Source: Chelatococcus asaccharovorans (GTDB taxonomy: Bacteria; Pseudomonadota; Alphaproteobacteria; Rhizobiales; Beijerinckiaceae). Taken from it: a stretch of 64,000 nt of DNA. Both the position numbers and the translations under genes were made by a program. A model generated the notes under the pieces. That model was not told where the DNA came from. It did no database searches and saw nothing but the letters and a program-made list of their open reading frames with translations. The stretch covers positions 1 through 64,000 of the forward strand of contig NZ_QJJK01000020.1 in the NCBI RefSeq assembly GCF_003201475.1. Reading direction: 5' to 3'. This document shows positions 1 through 10,026 of this stretch, piece after piece; positions within the stretch are counted from its first letter, which is position 1; each line of letters starts with the position of its first letter.

Positions 1-85
1 ATGAACGTTCATCCGGGTGCTCCGGTTAGGGTTGGTGCTTCGCAACCCCAGCCTCACATCCCGGCCCCGGATGAACAACCTTCAT
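1..85. repeat. Large imperfect palindrome at the window edge
   Basis: Positions 1-17 (ATGAACGTTCATCCGGG) are nearly the reverse complement of 66-85, apart from a few extra bases in the right arm. Inside, GGGTTG (29-34) pairs with CAACCC (43-48) around an 8-nt loop. The result is a nested two-stem element. It may continue left of the window. It could be a repeat-family member or the terminator of a gene outside the window; no T tract is visible. Confidence 0.45.
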
Positions 86-96
86 AGCTTCGACAC

Positions 97-162
97 CTAG
101 AGCAAATCCCGCGTGGATTGAATCCGCTGAGTCAATCCAAGCCGGTGAATTTGCTCGTCTAG
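97..162. repeat. Palindromic repeat, CTAGAGCAA family
   Basis: It begins CTAGAGCAAATCC and ends with a degenerate inverse (AATTTGCTCGTCTAG). GGATTGA (115-121) pairs with TCAATCC (132-138). The right half (GGATTGA...CCAAGCCGG...TTTGCTC) matches the right half of the element at 6242-6349, so both belong to one family of small palindromic intergenic repeats. No coding potential. Confidence 0.6.
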
Positions 163-170
163 TTATAACG

Positions 171-211
171 CCTCACCGATCGGGATGGCCGGGACAAGCC
201 CGGCCATGACG
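171..211. repeat. REP-like palindrome, copy 1 (GGCCGGG/CCCGGCC)
   Basis: This 41-bp sequence is the exact reverse complement of 333-373. Its core is ATGGCCGGG, a 5-nt spacer, then CCCGGCCAT, which can form a strong stem. With copies 2 and 3 it brackets the GIY-YIG gene. Palindromes of this type are widespread between genes in Rhizobiales and give rise to spurious 'MAGLVPAI' reading frames. Confidence 0.8.
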
Positions 212-332
212 GGGATTGTGCTGGAAAGGCCATTGGCCGCTCGGGCGAACGCGAGGCGCTCACACTTGCACCGCCATCGGCCGCGCTTGATCTCTGATCC
301 AATCGGACGGGCGGTCATGCCTTCGCTTTAAG

Positions 333-373
333 CGTCATGGCCGGGCTTGTCCCGGCCATCCCGATCGGTGAGG
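333..373. repeat. REP-like palindrome, copy 2, inverted, just before the GIY-YIG gene
   Basis: Exact inverted copy of 171-211. It ends 30 bp before the ATG of the GIY-YIG gene, so it lies in that gene's leader or promoter. A hairpin here could affect expression of the nuclease. Confidence 0.8.
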
Positions 374-403
374 CTGTACGAGACGTGCTTCGGGGGGAGC
401 CGA

Positions 404-691
404 ATGAAACAGCCTTGCGTCTACATTCTCGCGAGTCGTCCAGGGGGAGCGATCTATGTCGGCGTCACAAGCCATCTTGCTCGCCGCATTTGGGAACACA
501 GACAAGGTCTCGCAGACAGCCACACCAAGCGTTACGGCATCACTCGGCTCATCTACTACGAGCAGTACGATCGAATGATGGACGCGATCCAGCGTGAACG
601 CACCATGAAGCACTGGCCACGGGTTTGGAAGACGCGGCTGATCGCTTCCATGAATCCGGAATGGCGCGACCTCTACGATGACCTCGCGTAG
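404..691 (+). CDS. Small GIY-YIG nuclease-domain protein flanked by palindromes
   Basis: A 95-aa protein that is essentially one GIY-YIG domain. The motif halves are CVYILAS (about residues 5-11) and AIYVGVTSHLARRIWEHR (about 16-33), with the catalytic-type Arg in the RR pair, followed by a conserved YY.EQY segment and a WKxxLI tail typical of the UPF0213/YhbQ type. The ATG at 404 is preceded by a GGGGGGAG ribosome-binding site, so longer frames starting at 347 or 337 are rejected because they begin inside the upstream palindrome. GIY-YIG enzymes cut one DNA strand; small free-standing ones have no agreed role. No other gene is co-oriented with it. It lies between oppositely oriented copies of the same palindrome (333-373 and 699-734), a context that suggests a link between nuclease and repeat. 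Function as a repeat-mobilising enzyme is inference only. Confidence 0.85.
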   Translation: MKQPCVYILASRPGGAIYVGVTSHLARRIWEHRQGLADSHTKRYGITRLIYYEQYDRMMDAIQRERTMKHWPRVWKTRLIASMNPEWRDLYDDLA

Positions 692-698
692 AGCATTG

Positions 699-734
699 CC
701 GATCGGGATGGCCGGGACAAGCCCGGCCATGACG
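699..734. repeat. REP-like palindrome, copy 3, just after the GIY-YIG gene
   Basis: A 36-bp exact match to the inner part of copy 1 (from CCGATCGGG to CCATGACG), in opposite orientation to copy 2. It starts 7 bp after the GIY-YIG stop codon and ends 34 bp before the lepA stop codon, so it may also act as a terminator for both convergent genes. Confidence 0.8.
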
Positions 735-768
735 TCCGATTCTTTTCGGAATGCGAAGAGGTTCCCCC

Positions 769-2574
<1,806 letters not shown>

Positions 2575-2743
2575 GCTCGGCACATAGCAGTGCGCTTCGG
2601 CCGCGCCAAGAGGGAAGGCGCTGCAGCGCCGCAAAGAACGAAGTAAAATCACGGGTTGAGCCGCTTTGCCGCGTTGGTTCGAGTTACGCTCAAGCTCGCC
2701 GCCGTGCTATGACGGGACGCGCGAACAACCGGATGACGTGACG

Positions 2744-3286
2744 ATGACGTGTGAAACATCAGGCGTAGCTGTGCGATCGGTTGCGCCAGCGGAGGCTGAA
2801 GCACGCGCAAGCGAACTCGCCGATCTCCTGGTCGATGCGGTGGCGGGTGGCGCATCCGTCAATTTCCTGGCCGACTTCACCCATGAAGACGCGCTGGCCT
2901 TCTGGCGGGGACAGTTCGCAGGCCTTGCGGACGGCTCGCGGCGCCTGTTCGTGGCCGACGATGGCCAGCGCCTTCTTGGAACCGTGGTGCTGACTTTTGC
3001 GCCGCAACCCAATGCGCCGCACCGCGCCGAGATCGGCAAAATGCTCGTCCATTCGGATGCACGGCGCCAGGGCCTCGGTGCGCGCCTTCTCACGGCCGCC
3101 GAACAGGCGGCGCTCGCCAACGGCCGCACGCTGCTGCTGCTCGATACGGCAAGCGGCAGCGCCGGGGAACAGCTTTACCGCCGCTGCGGCTGGACGGAAT
3201 ACGGTGTCGTCCCCGACCACGCCCATACTCCTGACGGCGTACTCGCGCCGACGACCTTCTTCTTCAAGCACCTCACTGCGCGCTGA
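2744..3286 (+). CDS. GNAT family N-acetyltransferase
   Basis: 180 aa. The acetyl-CoA pyrophosphate loop is visible as RRQGLGARLL (about residues 105-115), preceded by the beta4 strand KMLVHSD, and the C-terminal part (LYRRCGW..YGVVPD) is a typical GNAT end. Substrate unknown; family members acetylate amines on antibiotics, amino acids or proteins. The ATG at 2744 (MTCETS) is preferred over 2666, whose extension is low in conservation and rich in S/P/R. The gene is convergent with hrcA, with 3 bp between the stop codons, and divergent from lepA. Confidence 0.85.
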   Translation: MTCETSGVAVRSVAPAEAEARASELADLLVDAVAGGASVNFLADFTHEDALAFWRGQFAGLADGSRRLFVADDGQRLLGTVVLTFAPQPNAPHRAEIGKMLVHSDARRQGLGARLLTAAEQAALANGRTLLLLDTASGSAGEQLYRRCGWTEYGVVPDHAHTPDGVLAPTTFFFKHLTAR

Positions 3287-3289
3287 CGC

Positions 3290-4390
3290 TCAGGTCCGCC
3301 GGGCCTCGAGCAGGCTCGAGACGAGCTTCGCCGTGTAGTCCACCATGGGCACGATGCGGGCATAGTTGAGCCGGGTCGGGCCGATGACCCCCACGACGCC
3401 GACGATGTGCTGCGAGCCGTCGCGGAAGGGCGCGGCGATCATCGAGGAACCGGACATCGAGAACAGCTTGTTCTCCGAACCGATATAGATGCGCACGCCT
3501 TCCCCCTGCTCGGCCCGCGCGAGCAGATCGATGACCTCCTTCTGCGTCTCGAGGTCGTCGAACAGGAGGCGGATGCGCTCGAGATCCTCGGCGGCGCGCA
3601 GATCATCGAGGAGGTTCGCCTGCCCGCGTACGATCAGCTGACGGCTGTCGGCCGGGCCGACGGAGGTGGCAAGGCCAGCCTCCACAAGCCGGGCGGTAAT
3701 CGCGTCAAGCTCGCGCTCCATCGCCTCGCGGGCGCGCTGGATCTCGCGCTTGGCATCGGCGAGCGTCCGGCCGCGGATATGGGCATTGAGGAAATTGCCG
3801 GCCTCGATCAGGGCTGCGGTCGGCAGTCCCTGCGGCAGATCGAGCACCCGATTTTCCACCTTGCCATCTTCGGCCACCATGACGACGAGCGCCTTGCCGG
3901 GGTCGAGGCGAACGAATTCAATGTGCTTGAGCGGTGCATCCTGCTTGGTGGTGACGACCACGCCCGCGCCGCGCGACAGGCCGGACAGCGCCGACATGGT
4001 CTGGCCGAGCGCCGCATCCAGGGACGATTCGGCGCCATGGGCCTTGACCTCCGCCTCGATGCGGGCGCGATCCTCCTTGCCGAGATCGCCAATCTCCAGA
4101 AGCGCGTCCACGAAGAAGCGGAGCCCGCGCTCGGTCGGCAGCCGGCCCGCGCTGGTGTGGGGGGAATAGAGCAAACCCGCATGTTCCAGGTCGGCCATCA
4201 CGTTGCGCACGGAGGCCGGCGACAGGGACATCGGAATGATCCGCGACAGGTTGCGCGACCCAACCGGCTCGCCCGTCGCGAGGTAGCTCTCGACGATCTG
4301 CTTGAAGATCTCACGGGAGCGTTCGTTGATATCCACGAGCACGCCCTTGCCTTCAGCCTCGGAGAGAGGGGGGCTTAATGGTGCACCCAT
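3290..4390 (-). CDS. hrcA: Heat-inducible transcription repressor HrcA
   Basis: 366 aa. An N-terminal winged-helix region ([27 protein letters not shown], about residues 20-45) is followed by the ligand/GAF-like HrcA domain, which includes [17 protein letters not shown] and the terminal [19 protein letters not shown] signature. HrcA represses groESL-type operons by binding the CIRCE inverted repeat and needs GroEL for activity. I see no CIRCE element in this window, so its targets are presumably elsewhere, and dnaK here appears to use an RpoH-type promoter instead. Start chosen at ATG 4390 (MGAPLSPPL); the frame is open further upstream. Divergent from rph with a 240-bp shared regulatory region. 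Confidence 0.96.
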   Translation of the reverse strand: MGAPLSPPLSEAEGKGVLVDINERSREIFKQIVESYLATGEPVGSRNLSRIIPMSLSPASVRNVMADLEHAGLLYSPHTSAGRLPTERGLRFFVDALLEIGDLGKEDRARIEAEVKAHGAESSLDAALGQTMSALSGLSRGAGVVVTTKQDAPLKHIEFVRLDPGKALVVMVAEDGKVENRVLDLPQGLPTAALIEAGNFLNAHIRGRTLADAKREIQRAREAMERELDAITARLVEAGLATSVGPADSRQLIVRGQANLLDDLRAAEDLERIRLLFDDLETQKEVIDLLARAEQGEGVRIYIGSENKLFSMSGSSMIAAPFRDGSQHIVGVVGVIGPTRLNYARIVPMVDYTAKLVSSLLEARRT

Positions 4391-4490
4391 ATGCTGTCTC
4401 GACCTTCCATCCTGCCATGCGGTCGCGACGCAGTATGCCGCGAACCCGGTCTTTAGATTATGGTGATGGATGGGGGGCAAACACAAGCGG

Positions 4491-4504
4491 TGCCCGATCG
4501 GGCA
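4491..4504. promoter_or_regulatory. Perfect 14-bp palindrome between hrcA and rph
   Basis: TGCCCGATCGGGCA is self-complementary and lies in the divergent hrcA/rph intergenic region, about 100 bp from the hrcA start. It could be an operator for a dimeric regulator. It does not match CIRCE. Confidence 0.3.
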
Positions 4505-4556
4505 GCCCGATCATCCACCACGGCGGCAGGTTGCGATCAGCTCGGCCATGCCATCG

Positions 4557-4573
4557 GCTTGCGTGTCGCAAGC
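4557..4573. promoter_or_regulatory. Inverted repeat GCTTGCG-TGT-CGCAAGC before rph
   Basis: Perfect 7-bp arms with a 3-nt centre, about 57 bp upstream of the rph start. It could be an operator or a leader hairpin. The CTTG half also resembles the -35 element of alphaproteobacterial heat-shock promoters, but no convincing -10 follows. Confidence 0.3.
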
Positions 4574-4630
4574 GCTGCTTCTAGAAGCTGCTTTCGGCAG
4601 CGTTCTGGCTGCCCAATGGGAGATTGTAGG

Positions 4631-5344
4631 ATGCGGCCCTCCAAACGCGCTCCGGACGAATTGCGCAAAGTCACCCTGGAGCGGGCGGTCGCACGCTACG
4701 CCGAGGGCTCATGCCTCGTGAAATTCGGCGACACCCATGTCCTGTGCACGGCTTCTCTCGAAGAGCGCCCCCCGATGTGGGTGCGTGGCTCCGGCAAAGG
4801 CTGGGTCACCGCCGAATATGCGATGCTGCCGCGCGCGACCCTGGAGCGCACCCGCCGTGAGGTGACCGCCGGCAAGCCTTCCGGCCGGACCCAGGAAATC
4901 CAGCGCCTGATCGGCCGCTCCCTGCGGGCGATCGTCGATCTCGGCGCCCTTGGCGAGCGCCAGATCACCATCGATTGCGACGTCCTGCAGGCGGACGGCG
5001 GCACGCGCACCGCATCCATCACCGGCGCCTGGGTCGCACTGCATGATTGCCTCGCCTGGATGCGGGCCCGCTCGATCATCGCAACCAATCCCCTGAAGGA
5101 TCACGTTGCGGCCGTATCCTGCGGCATCTACAAGGGCCAGCCGGTGCTCGACCTCGACTACCCCGAGGATTCCGCCGCCGAGACGGACGCCAATTTCGTC
5201 ATCACCGGTGCCGGCGGCATCGTCGAAATCCAGGGGACCGCGGAGGGCACGCCCTTCTCCGAGGACGAGCTGCTCGAACTGCTCAAACTCGCCAAGCTCG
5301 GCACCACCAAGCTGGTCGACCTGCAGAAAATGGCGGTGATGTAG
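4631..5344 (+). CDS. rph: Ribonuclease PH
   Basis: 237 aa, the usual length. A phosphorolytic 3'-5' exoribonuclease that trims tRNA 3' ends and forms a hexamer of dimers. Visible signatures include [12 protein letters not shown] at the start, [25 protein letters not shown], the phosphate-binding [15 protein letters not shown] (about residues 85-100) and [19 protein letters not shown]. Start at ATG 4631, preceded by GGGA. rdgB begins 3 bp after its stop, a common pairing that suggests one transcript. Confidence 0.97.
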   Translation: MRPSKRAPDELRKVTLERAVARYAEGSCLVKFGDTHVLCTASLEERPPMWVRGSGKGWVTAEYAMLPRATLERTRREVTAGKPSGRTQEIQRLIGRSLRAIVDLGALGERQITIDCDVLQADGGTRTASITGAWVALHDCLAWMRARSIIATNPLKDHVAAVSCGIYKGQPVLDLDYPEDSAAETDANFVITGAGGIVEIQGTAEGTPFSEDELLELLKLAKLGTTKLVDLQKMAVM

Positions 5345-5347
5345 TCC

Positions 5348-5989
5348 ATGGGTCTCTCTCCGGCGCGTCCCCTCACCTCGCCGCTCGTGATCGCCACGCA
5401 TAATGCCGGCAAGCTTCGGGAAATGCGCGAGCTCCTGGCGCCCTTCGGCATCGAGGCGCGCTCGGCCGGGGAACTCAACCTGCCGGAGCCGGACGAGACC
5501 GGCACGACCTTCGCGGAAAATGCCGCGATCAAGGCACGGGCGGCGGCGAAAGCGACGGGCATGCCATCCTTCGCCGATGATTCCGGCCTATGCGTCGCCG
5601 CCCTCGACGGCGCACCGGGCATCTTCTCCGCGCGCTGGGCCGGCCCGGACAAGGATTTCGCCGCCGCCATGGCACGCATCGCGCATGAGCTCGACATCCG
5701 GGGCGTCGCTCCTGCCGACCGCAGGGCTCATTTCGTCTCGGCACTCGTCATCGCCTGGCCGGACGGCCACGAGGATCTGTTCGAGGGGCGGGTGTTCGGA
5801 ACGCTCGTACCGCCGCGCGGCACGCTCGGTTTCGGCTATGATCCGATATTCCTGCCGGACGGCCATGACCGAACGTTCGGTGAAATGGCGAGCGCTGACA
5901 AACACGGCTGGAGCAAGACGGGCGCACTGTCCCACCGCGCGCGCGCCTTCGCGAAGCTGGCTGAGGCCTGCCTGCCGTCGATCGACTGA
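5348..5989 (+). CDS. rdgB: XTP/dITP diphosphatase (RdgB/HAM1 family)
   Basis: 213 aa. It hydrolyses non-canonical purine triphosphates (dITP, XTP) to monophosphates, keeping them out of DNA and RNA. Visible: the N-terminal substrate loop [13 protein letters not shown] (about residues 14-26), [14 protein letters not shown], the metal-binding [25 protein letters not shown] and the C-terminal [10 protein letters not shown]...TFGEM...K...SHRARAF. It follows rph by 3 bp without a clear own ribosome-binding site, so it may be translationally coupled. Confidence 0.96.
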   Translation: MGLSPARPLTSPLVIATHNAGKLREMRELLAPFGIEARSAGELNLPEPDETGTTFAENAAIKARAAAKATGMPSFADDSGLCVAALDGAPGIFSARWAGPDKDFAAAMARIAHELDIRGVAPADRRAHFVSALVIAWPDGHEDLFEGRVFGTLVPPRGTLGFGYDPIFLPDGHDRTFGEMASADKHGWSKTGALSHRARAFAKLAEACLPSID

Positions 5990-6019
5990 CTGAGGTGCGC
6001 GGCTGACGACGCGGCCTTG

Positions 6020-6040
6020 ATCCCTCCCCTCAGGGGAGGG
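6020..6040. terminator. GGGGAGGG palindrome, possible rdgB terminator
   Basis: CCCTCCCC, TCA, GGGGAGGG forms a strong 8-bp stem 31 bp after the rdgB stop. No T tract follows, so Rho-independent termination is uncertain. The same motif recurs at 6177-6206 and 46886-46910. Confidence 0.45.
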
Positions 6041-6176
6041 TGGCGCCGCAGGCGCCGGGTGGGGTCCGCCTTGGCGCCTCCCGAAAGGCGATACGGCTTT
6101 TGCCGCGATCTCTCGCGAATGAAACAATTCTGGGTGCGCGGGCACGGGAACCCCACCCGACCTCGCTGACGCGAGG

Positions 6177-6206
6177 CCACCCTCCCCTGAGGGGAGGGAT
6201 CGGCGG
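6177..6206. repeat. GGGGAGGG palindrome, second copy, inverted context
   Basis: CCCTCCCC, TGA, GGGGAGGG, followed by ATCGGCGG. That flank also follows the copy at 46886-46910. With 6020-6040 it encloses 6041-6176, which also carries short inverted segments (GCCGGGTGGGGT and CCCCACCCGAC). Confidence 0.6.
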
Positions 6207-6241
6207 TGGCGCTTGCGTTCGAGCCATGCGACAGCGCGGTG

Positions 6242-6349
6242 CTAGAGCAAGTCCGTCTGTTGCGGACTTGGCGTCACTCCAAAATCGACGAGCATATTCA
6301 CCGGCTTGGATGGTATCAGACGATTCCATCTAAGCCGGATTTGCTCTAG
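6242..6349. repeat. Complete CTAGAGCAA-family element with terminal inverted repeats
   Basis: 108 bp bounded by CTAGAGCAA (6242-6250) and its exact inverse TTGCTCTAG (6341-6349). Inside are two more hairpins: CAAGTCCG with CGGACTTG around a 7-nt loop, and CCGGCTTGGATGG with CCATCTAAGCCGG. No reading frame. The two-hairpin form with terminal repeats is what a MITE-like or REP-doublet element looks like. Partial relatives lie at 97-162 and 28995-29024. Confidence 0.7.
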
Positions 6350-6433
6350 GCCAAGCACTGCCGGTGATCACAGGTTCGCTCCCCGCCTCGTTGGCCCTTG
6401 CGCTGCGGCACGCTTCGCGGCAAAGCATGGGGC

Positions 6434-7594
6434 ATGATGCATCCAACAGCGGACGCCGGCTTCGGTGTCTATGTGCACTGGCCGTTCTGCGCCTCGAAAT
6501 GCCCCTATTGCGACTTCAACAGCCATGTCCGCCATGCGCCGGTGGATGAGGCGCGTTTCGTCGCGGCCTTTGCCACGGAAATCGCCCACCGTGCCGAACT
6601 CGCGCCGAAGCGCACGGTCACCTCCATCTTCTTCGGCGGCGGCACGCCATCGCTCATGCAGCCCGCCACCGTCGGCGCCATCCTGGATGCCATCGGCCGG
6701 CACTGGCCGGTGGACGCGCATGTCGAGATCTCGCTGGAGGCCAATCCGACCAGCGTCGAGGCTGAACGCTTCCGCGGCTACCGGGCGGCCGGTGTCAACC
6801 GGGTGTCGCTCGGCGTGCAGGCCATGAACGACGCGGATCTCAAGGCGCTGGGCCGCCGGCACACGGCAGAGGAGGCCATGGGCGCGGTCGGCATCGCCGC
6901 CTCTATCTTCGACCGCTTTTCCTTCGATCTGATCTATGCGCGACCGAACCAGACGCCGGCTGCCTGGGCAACGGAGCTCAAGGAGGCGATCGCCCGCGCC
7001 GCGGAACATTTATCGCTCTATCAGCTCACCATCGAGCCCGGCACGTGGTTCCATAAGCTGCACCAGGCAGGCAAGCTCGTGGTGCCGGACGATGAGGTGG
7101 GACGCGCGCTCTATGATGTGACGCAGGACGTCTGCGCCGCGCGCGGCCTGCCGGCCTACGAGATCTCCAACCATGCCGCCGCCGGGGCCCAGTGCCGCCA
7201 TAACCTCGTCTACTGGCGCTATGGCGAATATGCCGGCATCGGCCCCGGCGCCCATGGCCGCCTCGTCACCGGCCAGGGCCGGCTCGCCATGGAAACCGAG
7301 CTCGTGCCCGAGACCTGGCTCGCGCATGTGGAGAAGCGCGGGCATGGCCTGGTCGACGTCGAGGTGCTGTCCCAGGAGGCCCAGGGCGACGAATATCTGT
7401 TGATGGGCCTCAGGCTCAAGGAAGGGATCGATCCCATGCGCTATCGCGCCTTGTCGGGCCGCACGCTCGATCCGCAGCGCATCACCGACCTCGTGGAACA
7501 CGGCATGATCGAATGCCATGCGAACGGACGGATCTCCGTCAGTCCGGCCGGTTTCCCCGTGCTCAACGCCGTCGTGGCCGACATCGCGGCCTGA
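6434..7594 (+). CDS. hemW: HemW-type radical SAM heme chaperone
   Basis: 386 aa. The radical-SAM motif CASKCPYCDF is visible at about residues 19-28, followed by IFFGGGTPSLM and the HemW C-terminal domain with the YLLMGLRLKEGID signature. HemW binds heme and delivers it to respiratory enzymes; it is often mis-annotated as coproporphyrinogen oxidase HemN. It lacks the longer N-terminus of HemN, which supports HemW. Tandem ATGs at 6434 and 6437 are both possible starts; the upstream extension to 6398 was rejected. In many bacteria it lies directly after rdgB, as here. Its stop codon abuts the stop of the convergent lipoprotein gene with no gap. Confidence 0.93.
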   Translation: MMHPTADAGFGVYVHWPFCASKCPYCDFNSHVRHAPVDEARFVAAFATEIAHRAELAPKRTVTSIFFGGGTPSLMQPATVGAILDAIGRHWPVDAHVEISLEANPTSVEAERFRGYRAAGVNRVSLGVQAMNDADLKALGRRHTAEEAMGAVGIAASIFDRFSFDLIYARPNQTPAAWATELKEAIARAAEHLSLYQLTIEPGTWFHKLHQAGKLVVPDDEVGRALYDVTQDVCAARGLPAYEISNHAAAGAQCRHNLVYWRYGEYAGIGPGAHGRLVTGQGRLAMETELVPETWLAHVEKRGHGLVDVEVLSQEAQGDEYLLMGLRLKEGIDPMRYRALSGRTLDPQRITDLVEHGMIECHANGRISVSPAGFPVLNAVVADIAA

Positions 7595-8869
7595 TCAGCT
7601 ATCCGGCTTCAGCTCGCGTGGCGCCGGGCTCACCGTCACCGCTGCGCCGTTGCGGATCTCGAGCACGGCCAGCGCACGCTGGTTTGTGCCGTCCGGCAGG
7701 AACCGGAACACCCCGTCAGCTCCGGCGAAGCCTGACGGATTGGTCAGGACTTGCTCGCTGAAACGCTGCGACCCCTGGGTGCGGACCAGCGCGGCGGCCA
7801 GCGAAACGGCATCGTAACTGAGGCTGGCGATCCGCACCGGCTCCGCGTTGTAGCGCGCGGAATAGCGGCGCGCGAAAGCGGCGAATCCCGCTGAATCAGG
7901 CGCAGCGAACCAGCCTCCCTGCATGGTGGGCAAGGCCAGCACCTGCGGGTCATTCCAGATGCCCGTGCCGACGAGCTTGACGCGGCTGCCGTTGACGCCG
8001 GCGGTCTGCAGTGCTTGCGCCGCTGATGCCAAGCTTGACCCGCCGTCGGGGAGGAAAATGGTGTCAACCTGCGGATTGGCGCCCGATGCGATCGCAGCCA
8101 CCTTCTGGGCCGCCTCGCGCATGCGCGCGTTGTCGGTCGGGAACCGCTCGACGAGACCGACCTGGACGCGCGCCGAAGCGGCCGCCGTCCGGAAGGCGGC
8201 TTCCGCGACCGTGCCATAGGCCGTATCGGGCACGAAGGCCGCGAAGGACCGGCGCCGCTGCTGCGCCGCGAAGGCGACGATGCGGCTGATTTCGGTCTGC
8301 GGCATGAAAGACAGGAGATAGACGCCGCGCGACGCGACATTGGCGTCCGTGGAGAAGGCAATGACCGGCTTGCCCGCCGGCTTTGCCACCTGGGCGACGG
8401 CCTGGACTTCCGCCGCGAAAAGCGGGCCGATGATCAGTTCGGCGCCTTCCGCGACCACGGCCTGCGCCGCGGCGCGCGCGCCTTCGGCCGTGCCGCGGGT
8501 GTCCTTGACCAGGATCTGCAAATCGGGATTGTTGAACTCGGAATAGGCGAGCTCGGCCGCATTGCGCAGCGACTGGGCGGCCTGGCCGCCCTGGCCGGAG
8601 GCGGACAGCGGCAAGAGCAGGGCCACCTTGACCGCCCCCTGACCGATCACCGTGCCGGGCACATTGCTCGAACCGAGTGTCGGGCCCCCCTCACCGCCGC
8701 CGACAAGGCCGTTCAATCCCCCTGAACAGGCCCCGAGCATGGCGCAGACGGCGACGGCGCCGAGGCGCGGCACCCATCTGCGGGTCACGGGTGAAGTCCG
8801 CGTGAGAAGCGGTGCGAAAGTGTCTTTCAGGCTGCGCAACACCGGCAAATCCTTGAATATCCCTTTCAT
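7595..8869 (-). CDS. LpoA-like lipoprotein, penicillin-binding protein activator family
   Basis: 424 aa. A lipoprotein-type signal with a basic n-region, a hydrophobic stretch and the lipobox LGAC near residue 53 is followed by a G/S-rich linker. Then comes a periplasmic-binding-protein fold (KVALLLPLSASG at its first strand, ILVKDTRGTAEGARAAAQ, ELIIGPLFAAEV, PVIAFSTD). This matches the LpoA C-terminal/LppC family of outer-membrane activators of PBP1A; alphaproteobacterial members lack the long N-terminal TPR half. Start at ATG 8869 because a GGGA site precedes it; the ORF opens further upstream. Divergent from rsmI, as is common for this family (rsmI-yraN-gshB neighbours). Confidence 0.85.
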   Translation of the reverse strand: MKGIFKDLPVLRSLKDTFAPLLTRTSPVTRRWVPRLGAVAVCAMLGACSGGLNGLVGGGEGGPTLGSSNVPGTVIGQGAVKVALLLPLSASGQGGQAAQSLRNAAELAYSEFNNPDLQILVKDTRGTAEGARAAAQAVVAEGAELIIGPLFAAEVQAVAQVAKPAGKPVIAFSTDANVASRGVYLLSFMPQTEISRIVAFAAQQRRRSFAAFVPDTAYGTVAEAAFRTAAASARVQVGLVERFPTDNARMREAAQKVAAIASGANPQVDTIFLPDGGSSLASAAQALQTAGVNGSRVKLVGTGIWNDPQVLALPTMQGGWFAAPDSAGFAAFARRYSARYNAEPVRIASLSYDAVSLAAALVRTQGSQRFSEQVLTNPSGFAGADGVFRFLPDGTNQRALAVLEIRNGAAVTVSPAPRELKPDS

Positions 8870-9051
8870 TGTCCCGTTGAGAGCGTGGTCGGATACCCTC
8901 CGGGGCCTATAAACCATAAAAGCAACCGCGAGCGAATCACTCAAGCTTCGAGAGTGATAGTAAACAGCTTCTTCCCATACCCCGCATATCGACTATCGTG
9001 GCCATACCCTGCGCAGACCAATGCAGGGCTTTCAGACTTGGAGACCTGAGC

Positions 9052-10026
9052 ATGAACGGCGAGCGACCCGCGCCCCAGCAACAAGGCCCTCGCCAACGCA
9101 CACCCAGCTTCACCGCCTTCGGTCTCGCCGCCGAAGCGGAAAAGCTCAATCCGGGCCTGCATCTCGTCGCGACACCGATCGGCAACCTGAAGGATATTTC
9201 CTTCCGCGCCCTCGCGACACTCGCAGCGGCCAATGCGATTCTCGCCGAGGATACCCGCGTCACCAAAACGCTGCTAGCCCATTACGGCATCTCTACACCG
9301 CTCATGGCCTATCACGAGCATAATGCCGCGCAGATGCGCCCCCAGATTCTCGCGCGCCTGAGGGCGGGCGAAGCGCTGGCGCTCGTCTCCGACGCAGGCA
9401 CCCCGCTTGTTTCCGATCCCGGCTACAAGCTCGTCGCATCGGTTCTCGAGGAAGGCATCGCCGTGACGAGCGTGCCCGGCGCCTCGGCCGTGCTGACCGC
9501 GCTCGTCGTCTCCGGCCTGCCGAGCGATCGCTTCTTCTTCGAGGGGTTTCTGCCGCAGAAGAGCGCGGGCCGCCGCAGCCGCTTCGCGGCCCTGGCCGCG
9601 GTGCCGGGAAGCCTCGTGTTCTTCGAATCGCCGCGCCGCTTGGCGGCCATGCTGTCCGACGCTGCCCATGTGCTGGGCGACCGGCCGGCGGCGGTGGCGC
9701 GCGAACTGACCAAGCTGTTCGAGACCGTGCGGCGCGGCACATTGGCGAGCCTCGCGCAGGAGTACGAGGCGGAGGGCCCGCCGAAGGGTGAGATCGTCGT
9801 CATCATCGGGCCGCCCGATGCCAGCGGCGAAAAGGGCGCCGCCGGTGACCTCGACGCCCGGATCGCGGCGGCGCTCGAGATCCATTCCCTCAAGGACGCC
9901 GCGACCGTTGTCGCCGCCGATACCGGCCTTCCCCGGCGCGAGGTTTATGCGCGGGCGCTCACGCTGGCGGCCGGTGCCAAGGCGAGCCCCGAAAAGGCCG
10001 GCCCCGAGACCGACGAGGACGCATGA
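9052..10026 (+). CDS. rsmI: 16S rRNA (cytidine-1402 2'-O)-methyltransferase RsmI
   Basis: 324 aa. A tetrapyrrole-methylase fold with the RsmI signatures [19 protein letters not shown] (about residues 36-54), [28 protein letters not shown], and [21 protein letters not shown]. It methylates the ribose of C1402 in the ribosomal P site. Start at ATG 9052 with a GGAG site 9 nt upstream. The stop overlaps the yraN start by 4 nt (ATGA), so the two are translationally coupled. Confidence 0.96.
   Translation: MNGERPAPQQQGPRQRTPSFTAFGLAAEAEKLNPGLHLVATPIGNLKDISFRALATLAAANAILAEDTRVTKTLLAHYGISTPLMAYHEHNAAQMRPQILARLRAGEALALVSDAGTPLVSDPGYKLVASVLEEGIAVTSVPGASAVLTALVVSGLPSDRFFFEGFLPQKSAGRRSRFAALAAVPGSLVFFESPRRLAAMLSDAAHVLGDRPAAVARELTKLFETVRRGTLASLAQEYEAEGPPKGEIVVIIGPPDASGEKGAAGDLDARIAAALEIHSLKDAATVVAADTGLPRREVYARALTLAAGAKASPEKAGPETDEDA

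Larger units (their letters stand above)
5990..6433. other. 444-bp intergenic region rdgB-hemW made mostly of palindromic repeats
   Basis: It holds two oppositely placed GGGGAGGG palindromes (6020-6040 and 6177-6206) and the complete CTAGAGCAA-family element (6242-6349). The short open frames across it are mirror images created by the inverted repeats and are not supported as genes. The hemW promoter is probably in the last 80 bp but I cannot identify it. Confidence 0.6.

Noticed and set aside
335-730. Open frames beginning MAGLVPAIPIG on both strands
   Set aside because: They start inside the GGCCGGG palindromes and have no conserved domain; this is a known artefact of that repeat.
4391-4630. 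A CIRCE operator near hrcA
   Set aside because: No TTAGCACTC-N9-GAGTGCTAA or close variant was seen here or before dnaK.
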